Origin: Arion vulgaris
Taxonomy: Eukaryota; Mollusca; Gastropoda; Stylommatophora; Arionidae
Reading direction: 5' to 3'
Length of the DNA stretch: 64,000 bases
NCBI GenBank assembly: GCA_020796225.1
Contig: CM036756.1
Coordinates: 55,334,616 to 55,398,615 of the forward strand
A program made the translations under genes and the position numbers. Under the pieces are notes generated by a model. The model saw only the letters and a list, made by a program, of their open reading frames with translations. It had not been told where the DNA came from and did no database searches. Shown here one piece after another: positions 43,890 to 53,819 of this stretch; the stretch's first letter is position 1, and each line of letters opens with the position of its first letter.

Positions 43890-44467
43890 AGAAGATAGAG
43901 AAGACATCACTGGCCACTAGTAGACAGCGGATGGGAATGTAGATGAGAAGACATCACTGGCCACTAGTAGACGCGGATGGAATGTAGATGAGAAGAAATT
44001 ACTGGCCACTAGTAGACAGTGGATGGGAATGTAGATGAGAAGACATCACGGGCCACTAGTAGACAGCGGATGGGAATGTAGATGAGAAGAAATTACTGGC
44101 CACTAGTAGACAGCGGATGGGAATGTAGATGAGAAGACATCACTGGCCACTAGTAGACAGCGGATGGGAATGTAGATGAGAAGAAATTACTGGCCACTAG
44201 TAGACAGTGGATGGGAATGTAGATGAGAAGACATCACTGGCCACTAGTAGACAGTGGATGGGAATGTAGATGAGAAGAAATTACTGGCCACTAGTAGACA
44301 GTGGATGGGAATGTAGATGAGAAGAAATTACTGGCCACTAGTAGACAGTGGATGGGAATGTAGATGAGAAGACATCACTGGCCACTAGTAGACAGCGGAT
44401 GGGAATGTAGATGAGAAGACATCACTGGCCACTAGTAGACAGCGGATGGGAATGTAGATGAGTAGAA
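43890..44467. repeat. 47-bp tandem array, about 12 copies
   Basis: The unit contains CACTGGCCACTAGTAGACAG and GGATGGGAATGTAGATGAGA. Variants AGACATCAC versus AGAAATTAC and CAGCGG versus CAGTGG alternate in blocks. One unit at 43965-43985 has deletions. Confidence 0.92.
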
Positions 44468-44617
44468 AAAAGCAACTGTAAAGACAAACAACGTGCGGTC
44501 ATAGATGCAATGAAATAAATTGGGAGAGGAAAGTGCTAGGGACAGCCAGCACTGAAAAGATCATACTCAATCTACATATGGTGGTCCTGGCAACCGATTT
44601 CTGTACTGTAGTCTCGC

Positions 44618-44875
44618 TGTGAGCGTCTGTAGCTCATGCGGTAGTGAGCTCGATCACAAACACAAGCGTACCTGGTTCAAACCCCACGGTGGGCAAGTTT
44701 GGAAGCAAATTCGTTTCCGTGGGATATTTACAAATGGTAAAATTAGATCCCGCCGTTCAAAAGCAATGGCAAACTACTGAACGTATAAGTGGTGCCTAAA
44801 AAAACAACGACTCGTTTAATGTAGTTGATGGATATGCCCTGTAAAAGAAATGCCACTATTTTCATTTTCATTCTC
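44618..44875 (+). mobile_element. SINE-3 (second head type), full length
   Basis: A box TAGCTCATGCGG (44630-44641), B box GGTTCAAACCC (44674-44684). Core AAAAGCAATGGCAAACTACT and GAACGTATAAGTGGTGCC. 3' side GATGGATATGCCCTGTAAAA then ATTTTCATTTTCATT. Best copy of this type; same body as 28978. Confidence 0.85.
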
Positions 44876-45325
44876 GCAAAGCGGGCATGGATTCATTGGG
44901 AGCTACCATTATATTAGATACAACTGTCTGTGCAGCTAGGAATGTCATGAAATCTGTTTGCACAAAAGACAATCCGAATCTCAGAGAGGCTTCAAGTATG
45001 TGAGTCTCTTGACTGACGTCAAGAAATTAATAACCAGTTCAGAAAGCATTCAAGTGTCCAAGATGCCTGGCTCTGGCAATCGGGCCAAAAAAGTTAAAAG
45101 AAGGTTCAAAGGAATGCCTCATAGACTTAATCAGCCTGGTAGTGCAAGAATTGTCTGGTCTTGGCAAATCTCTTACAATGACTGATGTTCCTGTACAGTA
45201 CCCGGAGAACAAAATATGTAAAACATACAACCCACTATCTGGTCTGCAAGCTTCTCCTCTTCCACCATTTACATTTTATATAAGTGTGGGGGAAGAGAGA
45301 GAGGGGTGTAGTGATCTTGTGTAGG
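44872..45325 (+). pseudogene. Unidentified decayed coding-like segment
   Basis: Three overlapping plus frames follow each other: KAGMDSLGATIILDTTVCAA with RNVMKSVCTKDNPNLREASS (44878-45000), then VSLLTDVKKLITSSESIQVS (about 45000-45060), then KKLKEGSKECLIDLISLVVQ with ELSGLGKSLTMTDVPVQYPE (45090-45215). The residue mix looks protein-like and the frame changes look like indels. I do not recognise a family; it could be a transposon ORF or an old host exon. No splice sites can be defended. Confidence 0.3.
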
Positions 45326-45329
45326 CTTG

Positions 45330-45720
45330 TTCTAATGCACTTTGTAAGCTGTTTTTCATGTTCTTAAGGCTGTTTTTGTTGCCATCAAACAATCTTTTTC
45401 GTGGTCGTCCTCTTGCTCTGTGCTCGTTATACCTGTTATGTGTGACTGTGGTAGACGATACCAGGACATTCTTGTTAGGTGTCCAAACTAATTAATCTGG
45501 GGTTATTTTATGAATTGAACTGGTCTTCTTCGGATTTCTTTATTTCTAATTTTGTCTCTTATTGTCACACCTGCAGCTCTTCAAAGACACATCATCTCCG
45601 TTGTTATGATTTTCCGCTCATTATCTGCTGTTATTGGCCATGTTTGACACTGGTAATATAGTGTTGTCCAGAAAATCGTTCTTATAAGATTTACTTTAGT
45701 TTTAGCCCTATCAATACGGA
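45330..45720 (-). mobile_element. LINE C-terminal remnant
   Basis: Minus strand: ILPVSNMANNS, TEMMCL, RAAGVTIRDKIRNKEI, GHLTRMSWYRLPQ, then YNEHRARGRPRKRLFDGNKN with SLQSALEQAYT. Same family and order as the plus-strand copy at 8815, with a similar number of frame breaks. Confidence 0.72.
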
Positions 45721-45784
45721 TGATATAAACATAGATGGCATGTTTTCAACATTTCAGTTTCCCCTAGAAGAATATATATTAGCA

Positions 45785-45975
45785 TCCTCTAGCTGGACAT
45801 TGTTGGAACTTGGCTCCCATGCCATAAGGTCCATCCTTGCATCCTTGTCCTAAGTGAGGTCTTCGACGTCTGCCGCAGTCACACTTGACTCCTTTTTGAC
45901 ATCCTGCGCCAATTTTCTCCTTGGTCTTCCACTCTCTCTCTCTCGTCTGCCCGGCATCATGCACACCAGAATGAT
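45785..45975 (-). mobile_element. LINE C-terminal tail fragment
   Basis: Minus strand: MPGRRERESGRPRRKLAQDV, KKESSVTAADVEDLT, stop, then DKDARMDLMAWEP. The G.R.RGRPRRKW..DVK....... LT.DR..W pattern marks the end of a non-LTR ORF. Distinct from the neighbour at 45330. Confidence 0.65.
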
Positions 45976-46319
45976 TCTCTGCAGAGAATCGTGCCGTTTT
46001 TTATATTCAAAATATTAGTTTTCTCATTTGTATATCCTATATCAAACCTTTTACCTTTACTTTTAAGCTACTGTAATATAAATATATGTGTTATTTTCTT
46101 CCATCCATGATATTATGATTACTCTTCGGTAGCACTTGCATATGAATACATTCATTGATATTTTCACTGCTTTATCAATAATTCATTCCTTACAGTCAAA
46201 CATTGCTATAGGATAAATACAGGCGCTAAGCAATCAGTTTTAGTTTAAACAGAAAATACAAAGCGACAGTTCCAAATCAATTGTTAGCGAAATAAACGAC
46301 GCACGTTAACGACAAAAAG
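45976..46319. other. Spacer, no feature seen
   Basis: AT-rich, nothing recognised. Confidence 0.4.
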
Positions 46320-46640
46320 TGTCACATTCCGGAACGACCTCACCGTGTCTGAAAAAGAAGGAAAGGATGAACGTACTTTTTGGCTCGGATCCTATATACA
46401 AGATGAATTGAGTGGATGAGAAATGATCACGAAAGATTGAATAACGTTCGGTGAGAGAAAGAAAGGAAGATGTCTGAAATTGTCAGGTCACTTGAACCCA
46501 ATGATCACTTAAATTCTGATGGAACTATGCTACCTGTTACTGGGAACTAAATACGGGTCCGCAACGTACTCACTTTCTCGACGTAGCCCCCACATACGAC
46601 AAAAAGCGATTAACTTGGTGGATAGGAAGTACACAAACAA
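46320..46640 (+). mobile_element. Fragment related to the GC-rich element at 53.8-55.3 kb
   Basis: TCCGGAACGACCTCACCGTG (46329) matches TCCGGAACGACCTCACAG at 55025, and AACGTACTCACTTTCTCGAC with ACATACGACAAAAAGCGATT aligns loosely with 55065-55115. Low identity, same order, so probably one family. Confidence 0.45.
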
Positions 46641-46679
46641 AGATACATATATCAAGTCTTCTTCTACCAACCTTGTTCG

Positions 46680-47640
46680 GACATCGATTTGTGTACTTCT
46701 TAAACAGTTAGTGGTCAACCAGAGTCCATGTACATCTCTGTATAGTTTGTCTTGGAGTGACATCGATTTGTGTACTTCTTAAACAGTTAGTGGTCAACCA
46801 GAGTCCATGTACATCTCTGTATAGTTTGTCTTGGAGTGACATCGATTTGTGTACTTCTTAAACAGTTAGTGGTCAACCAGAGTCCATGTACATCTCTGTA
46901 TAGTTTGTCTTGGAGTGACATCGATTTGTGTACTTCTTAAACAGTTAGTGGTCAACCAGAGTCCATGTACATCTCCGTACAGTTTGTCTTGGAGTGACAT
47001 CGATTTGTGTACTTCTTAAACAGTTAGTGGTCAACCAGAGTCCATGTACATCTCTGTATAGTTTGTCTTGGAGTGACATCGATTTGTGTACTTCTTAAAC
47101 AGTTAGTGGTCAACCAGAGTCCATGTACATCTCCGTACAGTTTGTCTTGGAGTGACATCGATTTGTGTACTTCTTAAACAGTTAGTGGTCAACCAGAGTC
47201 CATGTACATCTCTGTATAGTTTGTCTTGGAGTGACATCGATTTGTGTACTTCTTAAACAGTTAGTGGTCAACCAGAGTCCATGTACATCTCCGTATAGCT
47301 TTTCTTGGAGTGACATCGATTTGTGTACTTCTTAAACAGTTAGTGGTCAACCAGAGTTCATGTACATCTCCGTACAGTTTGTCTTGGAGTGACATCGATT
47401 TTTGTACTTCTAAAACAGTTAGTGGTTAACCAGAGTCCATGTACATCTCCGTATAGCTTTTCTTGGAGTGACATCGATTTGTGTACTTCTTAAATAGGTA
47501 GTGGTCAACCAGAGTCCATGTACATCTCCGTATAGTTTGTCTTGGAGTGACATCGATTTTTGTACTTCTAAAACAGTTAGTGGTTAACCAGAGTCCATGT
47601 ACATCTCCGTATAGCTTGTCTTGGACTGATATGGGGATTT
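46680..47640. repeat. 79-bp tandem array, about 12 copies
   Basis: The unit contains CTTCTTAAACAGTTAGTGGT, CAACCAGAGTCCATGTACAT and TTGTCTTGGAGTGACATCGA. Variants TCTGTATAG and CCGTACAG alternate at first. Later units carry TTTTGTACTTCTAAAAC. No transposon link recognised. Confidence 0.93.
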
Positions 47641-48028
47641 GCCATGTGTTTTCTCTCTATTCAGTGTATGTTGGACATTATTGCAGTATGTGTGTCTCTG
47701 CCACATGTGCATATGTCAGAAGGGCATTTTTTGTCCTTGTTAAACAGGTGGTAACCAGCCTATTGCTCTTGTTTGTAGCTGAAAAATGACAACCTGTTCT
47801 TCTCTATTGAGTTGCTAGTATGCATCATCTTTTTCATGGTCTCTGCAACCTCTATCAAATACCAGTAAGAAAATTACATGCTAGAGATTAATTATTGCTT
47901 TTGTCAACTGTAATCAAATATGTTAATACTAGTTAACACACACACAGAAATAAACATGATATGTGAATGTTTCGCTCATAGTAAATAGTATATGTCAATA
48001 CAGAAGAAATAACTAACATGGTCCAAGG
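47641..48028. other. Spacer; last part resembles the 58-bp array unit
   Basis: 47993-48028 (TATGTCAATACAGAAGAAAT, AACTAACATGG) matches the 58-bp unit that starts at 48500, placing a unit on the left of the SINE-1 at 48029. The rest is unassigned. Confidence 0.55.
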
Positions 48029-48240
48029 GCAAAGGACTGACTTAATTGCACCAGATTTCTCCATACGGCCCCGTCCCTGTCAGCAGAGACTGCCGAGAGC
48101 ATTGTACAAAGCATGACCTCCGTAGTACCGGCAATAATCATATAGATCTCATGAAAAATTGGAATTGTCTCGGTCCGGGATTGAATTCAGAACCTCCAGT
48201 AACAAAGGCAAACGACTTAATCACTTCGACATTCAGATCT
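48029..48240 (-). mobile_element. SINE-1, reverse, inside array-like sequence
   Basis: 3' end CAAAGGACTGACTTAATTGC, body CCTCCGTAGTACCGGCAATA, B-box side GGGATTGAATTCAGAACC, A-box side CGACTTAATCACTTCGACAT. Flanked by AACATGG (left) and AACATAG (right), a possible short target duplication in a 58-bp-unit context. Confidence 0.72.
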
Positions 48241-48297
48241 AACATAGAAGACGGCCAACATTATTGTTGCAAAATATATCAATACATAACAAAAACG

Positions 48298-48470
48298 TAG
48301 CAGGAAAAGTGTCTTTAAAGCTTTTTTTCGGTCCACCAGCAGAACGTCTGCCCCTTTCTAGTTCGCCACACATCAACTGTTTTTGGTTGCGTTTATCAAG
48401 CATCCGAGCTACGTGACCGGATCGGTCTATTTCACATGGGCCTTCTGCAACAGGGTGAAGGCCCAAGTGA
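48298..48470 (-). mobile_element. LINE C-terminal tail fragment
   Basis: Minus strand open frame: DRSGHVARMLDKRNQKQLMC, GELERGRRSAGGPKKSFKDT. The GHVARM....R..K.L..GEL..G.R..GGPKK.FKD pattern is a standard LINE ending. Nearly 60 residues without a stop. Confidence 0.72.
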
Positions 48471-48499
48471 GATGGGCTGTAAGCCCATAAACATTAATA

Positions 48500-49170
48500 T
48501 TGATATACTACTCGTATATCAATACAGAAGAAATAGCTAACATGGAAGACCACCAACATTAATATCCCAACATATATCAATACAGAAGAAATAGCTAACA
48601 TGGAAGACCACCAACATTAATATCCCAACATATATCAATACAGAAGAAATAGCTAACATGGAAGACCACCAACTTTAATATTTCAAAACATATCAAAACA
48701 GAAGAAAAACTTAACATGGAAGACCACCAACATTAATATCCCAACATATATCAATGCAGAAGAAAACATATATCAATACAGAAGAAATAGCTAACATGGA
48801 AGACACCAACATTAATATCCCAACACATATCAATACAGAAGAAATAGCTAACATGGAAGACCACCAACATTAATATCGCAACATATATCAATACAGAAGA
48901 AATAGCTAACATGGAAGACCACCAACATTAATATCCCAACATATATCAATACAGAAGAAAAGCTTGACATGGAAGACCACCAACATTAATATCGCAACAT
49001 ATATCAATACAGAAGAAATAGCTAACATGGAAGACCACCAACATTAATATCCCAACATATATCAATACAGAAGAAATAACTAACATGGAAGACACCAACA
49101 TTAATATCCCAACATATATCAATACAGAAAAGCTTGACATGGAAGACCACCAACACTGATATTTCAATAT
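48500..49170. repeat. 58-bp tandem array, about 12 copies
   Basis: The unit contains AATAGCTAACATGGAAGACC, ACCAACATTAATATCCCAAC and ATATATCAATACAGAAG. Variants AGCTTGACATGG and CTTAACATGG occur singly. Minus frames are open in part. Confidence 0.92.
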
Positions 49171-49744
49171 CATATCGTTAACCAAAATTCGTTTTGGAGA
49201 TCGCGAAACTTTAAACAAAAATTTAATTAACAAATCTGTGCAATCAGGATTTGATCCGATTTCTTCCCATATTTAATCAGTAATGTTAACCCTTGAAGCA
49301 CACTAGATATTGACTTGTACATGCTTTATTTAGGTATTTCATTACACGGTGATATCCTATCATGACCTGTTAGCTAAGTAGTTCAAGGTTCCTGTGACTT
49401 TATGCAATGATCATCAATTAATGACATAGTTTAATGTGGAACTGATTAGAACAGTCTATAGAAATCTCACATTTCAAATTCTAAAGTTCGTTTCAAAATT
49501 CGGGAACACACTAAGATTTAATTTGAACGAAATCTACAGGATGGATAACAGTAATTTTTTGCAGGCAGTCTTATATACCTCACGACCTTACAAATTCTTG
49601 TTTAACTAATTGGTAGGTAGCTTAGTTGATGCACAGGCCGTTTTTTGTTATATAATTTTGCATAAGCACAACAGCATGAAAATCAAAGTTTAGAATTTAC
49701 AGTAATACACAAAATGGCGGTGAATTGATTTATTGATTGAATGA
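49171..49744. other. Spacer, no feature seen
   Basis: Unassigned AT-rich sequence. Confidence 0.4.
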
Positions 49745-52190
49745 TAAGACCATCATCATTACACTTCAGTGAGTAACATTATATGTAACAGTATTACACT
49801 TCAGTGAGTAACATTATATGTAACAGTATGTGTAACAGTATTACACTTCAGTATGTAACATCATGTGTAACAGTATTACACTTCAGTAAGTAACATCATG
49901 TGTAACAGTATTACACTTCAGTGAGTAACACCATGTGTAACAGTATTACACTTCAGTGAGTAACATCATGTGTAACAGTATTACACTTCAGTGAGTAACA
50001 TCATGTGTAACAGTATTACACTTCAGTGAGTAACACCATGTGTAACAGTATTACACTTCAGTGAGTAACATCATATGTAACAGTATTACACTTCAGTGAG
50101 TAACACCATGTGTAACAGTATTACACTTCAGTAAGTAACATCATGTGTAACAGTATTACACTTCAGTGAGTAACATCATGTGTAACAGTATTACACTTCA
50201 GTAAGTAACATCATGTGTAACAGTATTACACTTCAGTGAGTAACACCATGTGTAACAGTATTACACTTCAGTGAGTAACACCATGTGTAACAGTATTACA
50301 CTTCAGTAAGTAACATCATGTGTAACAGTATTACACTTCAGTGAGTAACATCATGTGTAACAGTATTACACTTCAGTAAGCAACATCATGTGTAACAGTA
50401 TTACACTTCAGTGAGTAACATGATATGTAACAGTATTACACTTCAGTGAGTAACACCATGTGTAACAGTATTACACTTCAGTGAGTAACATCATGTGTAA
50501 CAGTATTACACTTCAGTGAGTAACACCATGTGTAACAGTATTACACTTCAGTGAGTAACACCATGTGTAACAGTATTACACTTCAGTGAGTAACATCATG
50601 TGTAACAGTATTACACTTCAGTGAGTAACACCATAGGTAACAGTATTACACTTCAGTGAGTAACACCATGTGTAACAGTATTACACTTCAGTGAGTAACA
50701 CCATGTGTAACAGTATTACACTTCAGTGAGTAACACCATGTGTAACAGTATTACACTTCAGTGAGTAACATCATATGTAACAGTATTACACTTCAGTAAG
50801 TAACATCATGTGTAACAGTATTACACTTCAGTGAGTAACATCATGTGTTACAGTATTACACTTCAGTAAGCAACATCATGTGTAACAGTATTACACTTCA
50901 GTGAGTAACACCATGTGTAACAGTATTACACTTCAGTGAGTAACACCATGTGTAACAGTATTACACTTCAGTGAGTAACACCATGTGTAACAGTATTACA
51001 CTTCAGTGAGTAACACCATGTGTAACAGTATTACACTTCAGTGAGTAACACCATGTGTAACAGTATTACTCTTCAGTGAGTAACATCATGTGTAACAGTA
51101 TTACACTTCAGTGAGTAACCATGTGTAACAGTATTACACTTCAGTGAGTAACACCATGTGTAACAGTATTACACTTCAGTGTGTAACATCATGTGTAACA
51201 GTATTACACTTCAGTGAGTAACACCATGTGTAACAGTATTACACTTCAGTGAGTAACACCATGTGTAACAGTATTACACTTCAGTGAGTAACATCATGTG
51301 TAACAGTATTACACTTCAGTGAGTAACACCATGTGTAACAGTATTACACTTCAGTGAGTAACATCATATGTAACAGTATTACACTTCAGTAAGTAACATC
51401 ATGTGTAACAGTATTACACTTCAGTGAGTAACACAATGTGTAACAGTATTACACTTCAGTGAGTAACATCATGTGTAACAGTATTACACTTCAGTGAGTA
51501 ACACAATGTGTAACAGTATTACACTTCAGTGAGTAACACCATGTGTAACAGTATTACACTTCAGTAAGTAACATCATGTGTAACAGTATTACACTTCAGT
51601 GAGTAACACCATGTGTAACAGTATTACACTTCAGTGAGTAACACCATGTGTAACAGTATTACACTTCAGTGAGTAACACCATGTGTAACAGTATTACACT
51701 TCAGTGAGTAACACCATGTGTAACAGTATTACACTTCAGTAAGTAACACCATGTGTAACAGTATTACACTTCAGTGAGTAACACCATGTGTAACAGTATT
51801 ACACTTCAGTGAGTAACACCATGTGTAACAGTATTACACTTCAGTGAGTAACACCATATGCAACAGTATTACACTTCAGTGAGTAACACCATGTGTAACA
51901 GTATTACACTTCAGTGAGTAACACCATGTGTAACAGTATTACACTTCAGTGAGTAACACCATATGCAACAGTATTACACTTCAGTGAGTAACACCATGTG
52001 TAACAGTATTACACTTCAGTGAGTAACACCATGTGTAACAGTATTACACTTCAGTGAGTAACACTATGTGTAACAGTATTACACTTCAGTGAGTAACACC
52101 ATGTGTAACAGTATTACACTTCAGTGAGTATAACCATGTGTAACAGTATTACACTTCGGTGAGTAACCATGTGTAACAGTATTACTCCTT
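49745..52190 (-). repeat. 2.4-kb array of 35-bp units made of the SINE-2 3' end, about 70 copies
   Basis: The unit TATTACACTTCAGTGAGTAA plus CACCATGTGTAACAG contains the SINE-2 3' terminus (compare CATTGCACTTCGGTGAGTAA, CCATGTGTGC at 30540). It begins beside a SINE-2-like tail (GATTGAATGATAAGACCATC at 49735) and ends by passing into a SINE-2 body at 52160. Variants ACACCATG, ACATCATG and AGTAAGTAAC are mixed along the array. Confidence 0.94.
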
Positions 52191-52420
52191 TTACTGGTAC
52201 GCATGTGTTCTCCGATCTCATTCTTGCACAGGAAGATCTCAGCTGCAATACAGGAACTTTGTAGCACCAGTGAGAGTCCCCGATGTAATTTTAAAGATAG
52301 GAAAGTTATTTTTGTAGGAATTTTACTTTAAATCTTGTCTAATTAATTTTGCATGGGTAGCGGCTTTCCATCTTGTTCGTCTCGATTGTGGCCACGCTGG
52401 TGCACACTTAAACAGTTTTA
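52160..52420 (-). mobile_element. SINE-2 body, head missing
   Basis: CGATCTCATTCTTGCACAGG, AAGATCTCAGCTGCAATACA, GTCCCCGATGTAATTTTAAA, AATTTTGCATGGGTAGCGGC, ending near GCTGGTGCACACTTAAAC. The tRNA-like head is absent. Confidence 0.8.
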
Positions 52421-52554
52421 TTGCGCTATAAATTTGTCCGGTGTGTTAGTACCGAAGGATATGAAACAATTTTAGGAAAAAGTATAAATAGTTAAATAAC
52501 CAGCATGTAATAGTTTAAGGTAATCGCCCGTTTCATCAATATACATCTCTGTAC

Positions 52555-53045
52555 GACAACGTACGTTTAGACAAGTTGACAAGTTGTGACCCACTTTATC
52601 GTACGATTAGACAAGTTGACAAGTTGTGACCAACGTTATCGTACGTTTAGACAAGTTGACGAGTTGTGACCCACTTTATCGTACGATTAGACAAGTTGAC
52701 AAGTTGTGACCAACGTTATCGTACGTTTAGACAAGTTGACGAGTTGTGACTAACTTTATCGTACGATTAGACAAGTTGACAAGTTGTGACCAACTTTATC
52801 ATACGATTAGAGAAGTTGACGAGTTGTGACCAACTTTATCATACGATTAGACAAGTTGACGAGTTGTGACCAACTTTATCGTACGTTTAGACAAGTTGAC
52901 GGGTTGTGATCAACTTTATCGTACATTTAGACAAGTTGACAAGTTGTGATCAACTTTATCGTACGTTTAGACAAGTTGACAAGTTGTGACCAACTTTATC
53001 ATACGATTAGACAAGTTGACGAGTTGTGATCAACTTTATAAAGTG
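52555..53045. repeat. 40-bp tandem array, about 12 copies
   Basis: The unit contains CGTACGATTAGACAAGTTGA and CAAGTTGTGACCAACTTTAT. Two unit forms (CGTTTAG/GACGAG and CGATTAG/GACAAG) alternate in the first 250 bp. Confidence 0.93.
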
Positions 53046-53119
53046 GTCAACTTTTTTTTATAAGAAACGGTGTCTCTTTTTCAGTTTAGTTTTGCACCTT
53101 AGTTGTATGCTAGACCATT

Positions 53120-53256
53120 CTAGTAAAGTGAGGATAACTTCAAAGAAAAGACATATATTAGTACATTTTAAAATGATACCTAATCCCAAACCATGACTTT
53201 TTCGAAAATATGTGTCTGGCCCCCATTAACAAAAATGATCACGGGTCGCCACTGAC
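53120..53256 (+). mobile_element. hAT-like MITE copy
   Basis: Matches the right two-thirds of the MITE at 3852-4003: AAACCATGACTTTTTCGAAA, GTGTCTGGCCCCCATTAACA, AAAATGATCACGGGTCGCCA CTG. The left end is not clear, so no target duplication could be called. Confidence 0.6.
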
Positions 53257-53819
53257 TAAACATACTATAAATTCTGATATTCTATGCAAACGTTTTACGG
53301 ATGTGGAAAAACGGTGAAAATGAGATATGAATTATGACTGTACAGTAGATCAAAGAATTTCTATCATTCAGTTGGTGAGATACTGATAATTTGATGTGAT
53401 TGATTGATCAGTGTGGGTGGTGTTATTTTGAAAAATAAGTGGAATTGTCAGTGAGAATAACAATATTTCATGTTCGTATAAAACTTGGAATAATTAACAA
53501 AGTCACGTGCAACCTGTTTACTGACCTACTCTCATTTCTATTTCATAGTTCATAAGTACGGTTCCAACTTCATTGCAACGGGTCACCCCATAATTGCTCC
53601 ATTTCTATTGATGTTATGTTATACGACCGACGCCATGGCACATTGTGCATTCCTATGCGTGCTCTGTCCTCCACTGCAGCAGCCATCTCAAAATCAATTT
53701 GCTCACTGTACCCATGAGAAGTTGATTAGTATACCTTCTCTCTCTACCACGAAGACGACACTGTCTGACATGTGCAAATTTAACTCCTATTAGATCGTAC
53801 CACATTTATAACATCGGCT
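53257..53819. other. Spacer, no gene seen
   Basis: Unassigned. A short open plus frame (53608-53793) has no recognised domain. Confidence 0.4.

Noticed and set aside
45779..45964. A small cysteine-rich secreted peptide (minus strand, C, G and R rich)
   Set aside because: Another frame of the same strand reads as a LINE tail (GRPRRKLAQDV), which explains the sequence better.
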